Assembly: GCA_027923505.1 (NCBI GenBank)
Contig: BROI01000002.1
Span: 2,711,981-2,775,980 of the forward strand
Origin: Mayamaea pseudoterrestris
Taxonomy: Eukaryota > Bacillariophyta > Bacillariophyceae > Sellaphorales > Sellaphoraceae
DNA: 64,000 bases
Direction: 5' to 3'
The translations under genes and the position numbers were made by a program. The notes below the pieces were generated by a model. The model made no database searches. It worked only from the letters and a program-made list of their open reading frames with translations, and was not told the DNA's origin. Each line of letters starts with the position of its first letter. Position 1 is the first letter of the stretch. Shown here piece by piece: positions 10,628 to 19,507 of the stretch.

Positions 10628-10742
10628 TACTTTCAGATTCTGTCTGAATGTAAAAAGTACTTTCAGACATTGTCTGATTAAGCCAGATACTTTCAGACAT
10701 TGTCTGAATCAGAAAGATACTTTCAGACATTGTCTGAAAGTA
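10628..10742. repeat. Four-copy 30-bp tandem repeat with palindromic core
   Basis: Copies begin at 10628, 10658, 10688 and 10718, exactly 30 bp apart, each starting TACTTTCAGA. The core CAGACA-T-TGTCTG is an inverted repeat (the first copy is degenerate). In the last copy the palindrome extends to 12 bp on each side of a single T (10718-10742). It lies between the truncated copia element and the MYND gene, with no coding potential. Confidence 0.85.
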
Positions 10743-11038
10743 GCAAATCGCAGACTCTGAAACAGCTGGACGGGCAGGCGCGCCGCGCCGGCATTGCCTT
10801 CAACTGATCTTCGAAGCGTCAACGGAAACTTGAGTGCCAGTATGACATTTAGTCACGAAAAGTCATTTTACCGGACGCTCCAGTCTCATGCATCTCATTT
10901 GCGCTGACTTGCTATGCTACTAATACAGATTATCACGCTGAGCATGACTCCCGCTGCAAGGCTGCCCCTTTCAGTCTACTCAATCTACTACCGGTAGTAG
11001 CTGCATCTATGTGCACCCTCATCCACGAATCATTTTAC
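10743..11038. other. Intergenic spacer, nothing recognised
   Basis: Contains a GC-rich patch (GGCGCGCCGCGCCGG near 10777-10791) and otherwise unremarkable sequence downstream of the MYND gene stop. No gene seen. Confidence 0.4.
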
Positions 11039-12035
11039 CTACGCGTAAGACCGTGGTCGCTGCAATTCGCCCTCCGCCTTGGTGTTTTTACTACGCTCAA
11101 TTGCCGCCGCAATTCGTTTACAATCACTTTTATGGACTTCCCAATGAGCTACCTGGCACTCTTTGCTGCTGTATAAGGGCAAGGAAAAGTGGACGCATAG
11201 TGAGAAGCGCACGAGTTTGACATACAAAAAATGAACTCCTTCTCTTAAGCGTACCAGTATTCGACATTTTTGCATCGTTTGCATTGGAGCAAACTGTTTT
11301 TGTTGCATAAATGTCGACAGTCTGGATAAAAACATGCATAAGCCATTCCACCGCCAGCTTGGGCTTGCTGAAAAAGCTGCTCACGAGAATCTTCCTTTAA
11401 ACCGTTACGCATCGCTCTAAAATCGCGGTAAATCAGCTCGTGTTGGACAGGAACACTTGCCGTGGTGCCTTTTTTCACCCAGGAACATACTGAATCACGA
11501 AAGGCTGAAACAGACCGCGTCACAAAAGCTTGCTTAAGCGCGCTCTTTGCTGCGCGAGGGCTCCGCCGATACCGATCAGCAAGATAGTGCGGAGGCTCGA
11601 GAGTATCATCTTGAAAGACGCGAGTAGCTTTAAAGGCAGCACGCAAGAGATGCACAACCTGATTAACTTGATCCATTGAATCGTCCTGACCACAGCACAG
11701 CCAGGCGTTATACATATCGGTCATTTGGTGCATTGCATTCCAGAAGGTAGGCTCACTGAAAGCCTGATCACTTCCCAAATTATTGAACAATATTCTGAAC
11801 GCTAAGAGATAGGAATTTTCCGCAAGCTCCCACTCACTACCATATGTATAGGCAATACCTCGAAGAAGTCGAAAATAAGTCTCACATATATGCCTTTTGC
11901 TCAGCCAAGATTCCATCGGTATGGAGACATAGTCCCATCCAGATACCCTGGAGCTAAAGTTGCGCGACGGCAAAAGTCGGTTACTTGCACGCCTAATATT
12001 CTGTCCATAAGCTTTTGCGCAAATGCGTACGTCTC
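11039..12035 (-). CDS. MYND zinc-finger protein, 5' end lost at a copia LTR
   Basis: The last two exons are 11255 and upstream, and 11168-11039, joined by an 86-bp GT-AG intron (11254-11169). The joined sequence gives a clean MYND finger, CKRCKNVEYCSKECQVAHW, followed by HKSDCKR. Upstream is a helical, TPR-like region (ETYFRLLRGIAYTYGSEW, AENSYLLAFRILFNNLG). The frame stays open to position 12035, where the LTR of the tandem copia block starts, and no convincing start codon remains. Near 11895-11945 a 53-nt GT-AG intron is possible. It would link YAFAQKLMDRILGVQVTDF to HICETYF and reads better than the continuous frame. MYND fingers bind proline-rich peptides in partner proteins. The gene is 5'-truncated by the insertion or by a rearrangement at the LTR edge. 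Confidence 0.72.
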
Positions 12036-12422
12036 AACACCGTTGACGATTTCGCAGTCAACGTCTTACCTCCAAAAGCTTCGATACAGGGTCTTGGCCA
12101 CGGTCTGTACAGCTCTTGATGGAGATGGCTCGTCGAATAGTCTTGCGCCCGCCACTACACGAATCCGACTGCACTCTCGTCGCAAACTAGTAGTTCTATA
12201 TTGTGAGCTTATCGCTCCGCTACATCGACCATGGAAGATCATCCGATCAATCCGTTTCTTTCAATCACATTACATCAGTCGTAACTGGTCGTTCCATTCA
12301 TACAACGCATCCACACGTCGGTTGCGCACTTTCTTCATTCACATGTCACATACGACAGCTGCGGACTCGACACAAGCTAATTAGGGTTCGGGCTCTTGAC
12401 TTCGCCGCTCTGCGACTTGTCA
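12036..12422 (-). repeat. LTR A (3' LTR of copy 1)
   Basis: 387 bp, plus-strand ends AACACCGTTGACG and GCGACTTGTCA. It matches LTR C (18746-19132) except for G at 12233 versus C at 18943, and differs more from its own partner LTR B. Confidence 0.92.
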
Positions 12423-12430
12423 CTCCCCTC

Positions 12431-12797
12431 GGGTACGCTGCTCGTCGTAGCCGCATTCTTGTCCTTCACAATCGCATACGATGTATCGCCGCACCAAAAC
12501 AATACTGGCTTGAGCAATGGCATCGCATCACAGTACGGCAGGTACTTCGTCAGTATCGTCCGCAATGTTCTCCTTTCCGTCAATCTTCACAACTTGAGTA
12601 ATCCGCAGCAACTGCCCAACGAACACGATGGTAGGCCAACGCATTGTGTCGCTTGGACAATGTCCGAACTCAGGATTGTAGATTGTGTAATCACTGCTTG
12701 GTTGTCTCCGTACATCCAGGCAGACTTCTCCAATGGCGTACGCCCATAGCCATGAGCGATGCGCGTCGAGAAATGCTGATATCCGTTCCACTCTTTG
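12431..12797 (-). pseudogene. Frameshifted RNase H end of copia copy 1
   Basis: The main polyprotein stops at 12798 just after TVETAT. The expected RNase H continuation is present in other frames: PLEKSAWMYGDNQAVITQST after one shift, then VKIDGKENIAD and a tail containing TKYLPYCDAMPLLKPVLFW and GDTSYA after further shifts. The element has the sequence for a full RNase H but cannot translate it in one frame. The same lesions occur in copy 2 at +6,710. Confidence 0.75.
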
Positions 12798-15700
12798 CTA
12801 CCGCCGACTTCCGATCCGGGTCGCAGTCTCGACTGTGGCCTGGAGTTTGCAATGCCAGTCGATTGGCGTTCTGGTTGACAAATGACAAAAAACTCCTTCC
12901 AATGACTTGCCTGTCACCATGCAATCCATGAGCACGCATCCTCGAAAGTTGATGTTCGTACAGTCACACCCTTTGGCGGTGGGTGCAGACGTCCAACATC
13001 TCATCAACTCCGTCCTTCCCGTGAACGCTGCGCTCCAATCTTGTTCCTCCATGGTGCCGAAGTGCTCCTCGTTGGCTCCGTTCGTACGGAAACGGATTGC
13101 TGCGTCCGGTAACTCTCGCAAATATCCACAGACTCGCTTCACCCGCTGCAGGTGTCCCTTGCGCGGCTCCACACGGAATCGCGACAGACTCACAACTGCT
13201 ACGGCAATGTCAAATCGTCCCAAAGTAATCGCCCACTGAAGTGCTCCGACTAGAGACTGGTAAATCTTCTTCTCTTGGTCGTTCAGTAGCTCGCTTTGGT
13301 CAAGTTCGGGATGATCGTCTTTGTCGATTGGTGATGAATACTTCTTCGGAGGACCTTCAAACAACCGCTCGTACTGCGCCAAGAGTTTCGCAACGTAGGT
13401 CTTGGCCGACCAGTAAAGAGTTCCATCAGGGTCTCGTCCAAAGTCACCGCCGAGATGATACTCGGGATGTCCAACACCTTTGAGCTTAAACTTGTACTTC
13501 TCCTCTAGCATCTTGAAGAACGCTGCTGGATCGTCTGAAATATTCAACAGATCGTCGACCCATACACAGAGGTAGTCGTAGCTGTCGCCGGCGTCCTTGA
13601 TCCACAGATCGGAATCGCAATAGGACGGCTTCCACCCTTCCGCAAGTAGGGCGTCGGCTAAGCGTTCGTGAAATCGTGCTCCGCTCGTTCGCAATCCGTA
13701 CAAAGCCTTGACGATGACCAGGATGTGTCCTTCGCGCTCCCCGAACTCGGGGCCTCCAACGAAGTATACCTTCTCCTTGGTGAACGCTTCGAGATAAGCA
13801 TTCCCAATGTCACCGACCATGCACTTCTTGCCGTTCGCTTCTCCAATGACGAGAGCTAGACGCATTGCCTTCAATGAGATAACACTGGAGTAGGCATCGT
13901 CGTTGTCTTTCGTCATGTGGCCGCCTGCAACGAGACGTGCCTTGTATCGCAAATCGTGCTTGACATCGTACACAAAATGGACTCGGATCTTCTGGTAACC
14001 AGTTGGTGGTGTTGTGGTGGAACTCGGACCGAGATCTTGAAACGTCTCGTACTCGTCCAGGTTCGCAAGCTCCACGCCTTCTGCATCCGTCCACTTCGTG
14101 TGTCCTGCAGCTTCTTGTAGACGTCGCGCTTCCTTCCAATCTCGGGGTACTTGGACTCCAAACTTGTAGCGCGGTCCGTTCTTCTGCTGCTCCATTCGGG
14201 CGATCGCCACCTTGCGCGCAACCTTCTTGGCGTTCCGGGCCCATCGATTCAACGATGTCCATCCGTCCTTGTCGAGAAGATTATGCTTTTGCGCGTAGGC
14301 TGCCACTGATACTTTGTCGCTTTCGATCATCGCGTTGAGAGGCTCCCAAGTCTTGGATCCATCGTCCCATTGTACAAGGACGTTCCACTTGGAGTGCTTC
14401 CAGTTCTTCGACTTGCTCGTCAGCGGACCCTGATGGTCTAGAATCTCCTTGAAGAACCATTTACGCTCAGGATTCGCCATGTCTTGGTTCACTTCGGCCT
14501 CGTAGAGATCGGAAACCTCGACATACGACATGATTTCGTCCGCTTCGCCGTTGCCAAGCTTCAGCATCATTTTAATGTTCTGATGGTTCTGGGCGTCGCG
14601 GTTGTTCAGCTTGCTCATGACGGTCGCTCGAACTTCTTGCCCGTCGTCCGTCTTCATGAGAAACGACTTGCCGATAAGTTCATCGGGTGCATACTTCGGG
14701 AGTTTGCGCCACGGATTGATGTTCTTCTTCTTCGGCTTGTCGTCGTCGTCATCGTCATCGGCAGGATTCGGATCTAGCTCCCCGTCGGTCATATCGTCGT
14801 CTTCCGGGTATTCCACCGTCTCGACCAAAGGGGTATCGTCTTCGTCAGGAATGAAAGAATCATCGTCTCTGCTGTCGGCGTCGGTAATCTTCTTGATCAT
14901 TTCCGGCATAAGGATCTCGCCACCTAGACCAGGTACGGTATAGAGACGCGGCTCCCCTTCTTTCATGACTGGGGAAGCAGGTGCCGGTACGCGAAGGTTC
15001 AAAAATTTTGGGTCATTTCGGGGTAAGCAAACCGATCGCGTCATGATCTCGTGGGTCTCGCAATCACAGATGAAGTACGTCAGGTCGTCTCCGCACGTCG
15101 TGTTGGGACCAAGCCAGTACGCCGCGCGCTGGCGGGTACCCGGGGCCTCGACATCCTTGACAAAGTAGTTGACAATTTCAAACCAACGAAAATGCAAATA
15201 CTTCGACACGTCGGGGACTTGCCCAGTGATAAACTCGATGGGAGACTTGCCGTCCAAGGCAGGATGCGACAAATGACGGTACATCTCGGTCTGAAAGAGT
15301 AAAGCGCGTAGCCAGAAGCATGCCGGAGTGCCTGTTCGGTCCATAAGTCGTTCATGACTTTCCTTGACGTGTCCGATGATGCGCTCGGCTGGATTTTGAT
15401 TCTGGTAGTACGGCTCCGATGTATGACGACGGCGAATCATGAACTCGCGCATTACTTCGTCAAACTCGGCACTCATCGCTTCTTTCGCATTATCCGAGAA
15501 GACTTCCAACGGAGCTCCAAACTCGCGGATGAAATCACGGAATCGTTTCGGTACGTCACCTTTCGTCCGCATGGGATACACGACAATGATCTGACTGCGA
15601 CAGCCATAGAATAGCTGCACGCATGTGCACCCTGCATGTCCGTCGATATGATCATCCATGGCTGGTTCGTCGAAGAACATGGTGTCATGGGCCACTCGAT

Positions 15701-18248
15701 CATCTAGACGGTAGACGTTCAGGAATCGGCTCTTTCGATGCATTCGTGGGGGGTATCGGCGCTCGTGCATGTTGAACTGCGTGCTGTGGCGCAAAGTATC
15801 CTTGATCGTCTGCGCCGGGTACCATGCAAAGTTCGGCAGCAATGCGTCGATATCAGGTTTCTTTGGCAGGATAGACTTGTAGGGCTGATAGACGAGATCC
15901 GCATTGTACTTCTGTACGACGGCACAAACATTCAGCTCCTTCTCGGTGTAAACAGGTTGATTGTCGTGTCCGAGATTCGTATACGTCACGTTGCTTTGAC
16001 GATGGGTGCGATTCCGCGTACGCGAACGTGTCACGCGCGTGAAGCCCTCTTCGTCGTCACTGTCTTCGTCGTCTTCGTCGCGCGACAACAAGTCCGGTAC
16101 GTCGTCCTCGTCGTCATCGTCATCCGAAGAGTCATAGTCGTCGTCCTCGGTCGGCTCGACGTCAAACTCATTCGGATCCCAAGGTCCATCGAAGGTCATC
16201 ATGACCCGAGGTAAGGTGTGAAGCTCATGCGCCGACACTGGAAACATTGGCAAGGTCGCCATGCCACTTTCCATCCCGAGCATAAACTTGTATCCATCTG
16301 GCGTTTCGATTCGTAACTTGCCACCAAAGTTGTAATGCTTGTCGTTGACATGAAGTCCGAAGGCTTCCATCTGCATACTCGAATGAATCGTCTTGCCGGT
16401 TCCAGAATATGCGTAATTATGGAACTCGCCGACGACCCAACCCTTGGTGCTCTTAAGCTTGGCGACTGCTGTGACGGTAGACAGGTCCGGAAGTTTGAGA
16501 CCACCGACTCCAGTGACTTCAATCTTGTGGAACTTGTCCTCGGTAAGGATGCGGCCGTCCGCTCCCCATACTCCGCCACTCGCGCCGCGATCGACAGTCG
16601 ACGCTGAATGCTTATCCAAGTCAATGCTCGCGACTTTGTACTTGCGACTCTGAGCGATATTCGCTCCCCGAGTCGTAGTCGTGGGCTGGTCTGGACCTAA
16701 GAAACTTCGCATCGCTGAGCCACGGCTGGTGTTGTTCACACGCTCAGTCGCTGCACTCGCCGTCGTTGCCGCTGATGAAGTGGCTGCGACGTTTGCGTTG
16801 CGTGTTGTACTCGTCGTCTGCGTGGTGCCTGCCTGTGTTGCTGATGTCGAACCACCTGCAGCACTGGCCGCTCGACTCGTACCACGGCGTTCAAACACTT
16901 CATGTTGCTGATCGCGGGTAAGGAGTCGCCACGTGTTTGGTGGAATCGTCGCATTCACGTCGCTGGGGATTTCGATCGTCTTCGTGTCGGCATAGCTGCG
17001 AACATACGTACGAGTATCTCCCCGACCGCGGCCGCTGCCGCCGCCTCGTCCTGTGCTCAAGTCGCCGCGACCACCGCCCCCCTGACTGGATTGCTGATTG
17101 TTGCTGCTACTTGGCGTAGACTGGGAATTGTTCGCGCTTGCCTTCTTCGTCTTCTCCTTCTCTTTCTTGGTCTGCTCAGATTGGTTCGCCTGACGCTTCT
17201 CGGTCTCCTTGATGCCACGACGATTGTCAGATTGACGTGCGACGTCGTTCAGGAGGTTCCAAAACTGGGTGTACGCCATCGGGTTGCCGGTCTTGGACTC
17301 TTCGATCAGCGCCATGTTCACCGCCGCTGCCATATCCGCATGGCGGAAAACCGCGCGTTCCAAAATCTGACGCTTCGTGCTTGCTGTAAGTAGCTCGGTT
17401 TCCTCGGCGTAGTCATTGTAGTTCTCTTCCTTGCTGGACCACTGGATAAGCCAATTGACGAGAGACTTGGCGTAACCCGCGTCGAGGGTGAAGTTGCGCC
17501 ATTCGTCTTCGGCCGAACGTAGATCCAACTTGCGCGCCATCCCGTCGAGGAATGTCGCCTCCAACTCTGCAATGCACGCTGAGGCATTCGCGCTGTCGAT
17601 GTGCTTGCGGACAATGAGCTTGCTCTGCGGAGTCTTGCAGGTATACTCGAGCGCCGCTAAAAGCTTCGAACACTGATACTGATACTCGGCGAATTCGGGC
17701 TCGAGTGCAGCTGGTGCCTTGAACTCGTCGTCCCAAAAGTAGCCAAGTCGCTCGCTTCGCATGCGGTTATTGAAGGCCCGCCAGTAGGAGCAGAACTTGC
17801 GATCGTTCTTAAGCTCCAGCATGGTCTTCAGATCCAGCTTGATGTCATGTCGCTTCGTCGTGTTGTCGTTGCCTCCGATAACGCTGAAGTCTCCGAAACT
17901 GCGGTTGCCTGCGGTCGGTGACCCCGGTGCTACTGGGAGGTCTCGGCTCGTAATCTGGTCTTTCTCCAAGTCTTGCCATTGCGCAGTCGTCCGACGTTGC
18001 TCGTGAATCCAACTCATGAGCTTGCGCAATCGGCTTGTTCGTATCGTCGACCACTGGTACTGGTTCTTAATGTTCGTCACGTCTTGTTCCGACAACTCGG
18101 CCATCGCCTCCGCAGTCGTGAGTTCCTCGGATTCGAAGCATACTGCGGTAGGGTCGTTTGGGTCCCAAGCTGCGGACGCTGCGAGCCACGGAATATCGAA
18201 GACTTTACCGACGGCACGCTTGTAGGTCGTTACATCAATCGTCGTCAT
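12798..18248 (-). CDS. Copia gag-pol polyprotein, copy 1
   Basis: 1,816 aa in a single frame from ATG 18248. Gag-like helical region (about 1-350), then Gln/Ser-rich and RGG-like tracts (about 370-430) with no CCHC knuckle. Protease-like segment with active-site motif DRGA near 553. Integrase with catalytic Asp near 867 (IDGHAG), Asp near 917 (FSDN) and Glu 36 residues on (NQNPAERI), a DD35E spacing. Acidic spacer with runs of Asp. Chromodomain-like module about 1260-1325 (EILDHQGP, WNVLVQWDDGSKTWEPLNAM). RT about 1400-1640 with VWVDDLL near 1562. It ends prematurely in RNase H (TVETATRIGSRR). Gag and Pol in one frame, without a frameshift site, is normal for Ty1/copia. Confidence 0.92.
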   Translation of the reverse strand: MTTIDVTTYKRAVGKVFDIPWLAASAAWDPNDPTAVCFESEELTTAEAMAELSEQDVTNIKNQYQWSTIRTSRLRKLMSWIHEQRRTTAQWQDLEKDQITSRDLPVAPGSPTAGNRSFGDFSVIGGNDNTTKRHDIKLDLKTMLELKNDRKFCSYWRAFNNRMRSERLGYFWDDEFKAPAALEPEFAEYQYQCSKLLAALEYTCKTPQSKLIVRKHIDSANASACIAELEATFLDGMARKLDLRSAEDEWRNFTLDAGYAKSLVNWLIQWSSKEENYNDYAEETELLTASTKRQILERAVFRHADMAAAVNMALIEESKTGNPMAYTQFWNLLNDVARQSDNRRGIKETEKRQANQSEQTKKEKEKTKKASANNSQSTPSSSNNQQSSQGGGGRGDLSTGRGGGSGRGRGDTRTYVRSYADTKTIEIPSDVNATIPPNTWRLLTRDQQHEVFERRGTSRAASAAGGSTSATQAGTTQTTSTTRNANVAATSSAATTASAATERVNNTSRGSAMRSFLGPDQPTTTTRGANIAQSRKYKVASIDLDKHSASTVDRGASGGVWGADGRILTEDKFHKIEVTGVGGLKLPDLSTVTAVAKLKSTKGWVVGEFHNYAYSGTGKTIHSSMQMEAFGLHVNDKHYNFGGKLRIETPDGYKFMLGMESGMATLPMFPVSAHELHTLPRVMMTFDGPWDPNEFDVEPTEDDDYDSSDDDDDEDDVPDLLSRDEDDEDSDDEEGFTRVTRSRTRNRTHRQSNVTYTNLGHDNQPVYTEKELNVCAVVQKYNADLVYQPYKSILPKKPDIDALLPNFAWYPAQTIKDTLRHSTQFNMHERRYPPRMHRKSRFLNVYRLDDRVAHDTMFFDEPAMDDHIDGHAGCTCVQLFYGCRSQIIVVYPMRTKGDVPKRFRDFIREFGAPLEVFSDNAKEAMSAEFDEVMREFMIRRRHTSEPYYQNQNPAERIIGHVKESHERLMDRTGTPACFWLRALLFQTEMYRHLSHPALDGKSPIEFITGQVPDVSKYLHFRWFEIVNYFVKDVEAPGTRQRAAYWLGPNTTCGDDLTYFICDCETHEIMTRSVCLPRNDPKFLNLRVPAPASPVMKEGEPRLYTVPGLGGEILMPEMIKKITDADSRDDDSFIPDEDDTPLVETVEYPEDDDMTDGELDPNPADDDDDDDKPKKKNINPWRKLPKYAPDELIGKSFLMKTDDGQEVRATVMSKLNNRDAQNHQNIKMMLKLGNGEADEIMSYVEVSDLYEAEVNQDMANPERKWFFKEILDHQGPLTSKSKNWKHSKWNVLVQWDDGSKTWEPLNAMIESDKVSVAAYAQKHNLLDKDGWTSLNRWARNAKKVARKVAIARMEQQKNGPRYKFGVQVPRDWKEARRLQEAAGHTKWTDAEGVELANLDEYETFQDLGPSSTTTPPTGYQKIRVHFVYDVKHDLRYKARLVAGGHMTKDNDDAYSSVISLKAMRLALVIGEANGKKCMVGDIGNAYLEAFTKEKVYFVGGPEFGEREGHILVIVKALYGLRTSGARFHERLADALLAEGWKPSYCDSDLWIKDAGDSYDYLCVWVDDLLNISDDPAAFFKMLEEKYKFKLKGVGHPEYHLGGDFGRDPDGTLYWSAKTYVAKLLAQYERLFEGPPKKYSSPIDKDDHPELDQSELLNDQEKKIYQSLVGALQWAITLGRFDIAVAVVSLSRFRVEPRKGHLQRVKRVCGYLRELPDAAIRFRTNGANEEHFGTMEEQDWSAAFTGRTELMRCWTSAPTAKGCDCTNINFRGCVLMDCMVTGKSLEGVFCHLSTRTPIDWHCKLQATVETATRIGSRR

Positions 18249-18346
18249 GGTGGAGGTTGATCAGAGGAATCGGACTCGCTGCAGACGAATGTGTCACAAT
18301 AGCTCCCTCGCTCGTTCTCGCTCTCAAAGCACTGAAATGTTAATCT

Positions 18347-18740
18347 AACACCGTTGACGATTTCGCAGTCAACGTCTTACCTCCAAAAAGCTCCGATACA
18401 GGGTCCTTGGCCACGGTCTGTACAGCTCTTGATGGAGATGGCTCGTCGAATAGTCTTGCGCTCGCCACTACACGAATACGACTGCACTCTCGTCGCAAAC
18501 TAGTAGTTCTATATTGTGAGCTTATCGCTACATCGCTACATCGACCACTCGGAAGATCATCCGATCAATCCGTTTCTTTCAATCACATTACATCAGTCGT
18601 AACTGGTCGTTCCATTCATACAACGCATCCACACGACGGTTGCGCACTTTCTTCATTCACATGTCACATACGACAGCTGCGGACTCGACACAAGCTAATT
18701 AGGGTTCGGGCTCTTGACTTCGCCGCTCTGCGACTTGTCA
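18347..18740 (-). repeat. LTR B (5' LTR of copy 1)
   Basis: 394 bp. Same ends as LTR A, but with the substitutions and indels it shares with LTR D (25057-25450), for example ATCGCTACATCGCTACATCG instead of ATCGCTCCGCTACATCG. I found no typical tRNA-complementary primer site directly inside it; the leader begins AGATTAACATTTC on the element strand. Confidence 0.92.
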
Positions 18741-18745
18741 ATATG
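18741..18745. repeat. ATATG junction between the two copia copies
   Basis: Five bases separate LTR B from LTR C. The same ATATG follows LTR D at 25451-25455, so copy 2 is flanked by a perfect 5-bp direct repeat, the usual copia target-site duplication length. Confidence 0.85.
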
Positions 18746-19132
18746 AACACCGTTGACGATTTCGCAGTCAACGTCTTACCTCCAAAAGCTTCGATACAGG
18801 GTCTTGGCCACGGTCTGTACAGCTCTTGATGGAGATGGCTCGTCGAATAGTCTTGCGCCCGCCACTACACGAATCCGACTGCACTCTCGTCGCAAACTAG
18901 TAGTTCTATATTGTGAGCTTATCGCTCCGCTACATCGACCATCGAAGATCATCCGATCAATCCGTTTCTTTCAATCACATTACATCAGTCGTAACTGGTC
19001 GTTCCATTCATACAACGCATCCACACGTCGGTTGCGCACTTTCTTCATTCACATGTCACATACGACAGCTGCGGACTCGACACAAGCTAATTAGGGTTCG
19101 GGCTCTTGACTTCGCCGCTCTGCGACTTGTCA
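18746..19132 (-). repeat. LTR C (3' LTR of copy 2)
   Basis: 387 bp, identical to LTR A by eye except at 18943. Its 5' neighbour within the element is the GAGGGGAG purine tract (19133-19140 on the plus strand). Confidence 0.92.
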
Positions 19133-19140
19133 CTCCCCTC

Positions 19141-19507
19141 GGGTACGCTGCTCGTCGTAGCCGCATTCTTGTCCTTCACAATCGCATACGATGTATCGCC
19201 GCACCAAAACAATACTGGCTTGAGCAATGGCATCGCATCACAGTACGGCAGGTACTTCGTCAGTATCGTCCGCAATGTTCTCCTTTCCGTCAATCTTCAC
19301 AACTTGAGTAATCCGCAGCAACTGCCCAACGAACACGATGGTAGGCCAACGCATTGTGTCGCTTGGACAATGTCCGAACTCAGGATTGTAGATTGTGTAA
19401 TCACTGCTTGGTTGTCTCCGTACATCCAGGCAGACTTCTCCAATGGCGTACGCCCATAGCCATGAGCGATGCGCGTCGAGAAATGCTGATATCCGTTCCA
19501 CTCTTTG
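19141..19507 (-). pseudogene. Frameshifted RNase H end of copia copy 2
   Basis: Same sequence and same frame breaks as 12431-12797. The lesions therefore predate the duplication of the element. Confidence 0.75.

Larger units (their letters stand above)
12036..18740 (-). mobile_element. Full-length Ty1/copia retrotransposon, copy 1 of tandem pair
   Basis: 6,705 bp reading on the minus strand. Order: 5' LTR (18347-18740), short leader, gag-pol (18248-12798 plus a broken RNase H end), purine tract GAGGGGAG immediately before the 3' LTR (plus-strand 12423-12430), 3' LTR (12036-12422). Integrase lies before RT, as in Ty1/copia, and the proteins resemble diatom CoDi elements. The two LTRs differ by about six substitutions and four small indels, so insertion is not very recent. 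The left flank is GTCTC and the right flank ATATG, so there is no target duplication. It is nearly identical to copy 2, 6,710 bp away. Confidence 0.93.

Noticed and set aside
12600-18260. Dozens of plus-strand and alternate-frame ORFs of 60-160 codons inside the copia elements
   Set aside because: They are antisense or shifted shadows of the 1,816-aa gag-pol, repeated identically at +6,710, with Ser/Arg/Val-rich composition that mirrors the sense codons.
18741-18745. ATATG as proof that copy 2 transposed independently beside copy 1
   Set aside because: A fresh transposition would have given identical LTRs in copy 2; instead LTR C and LTR D differ exactly as LTR A and LTR B do.
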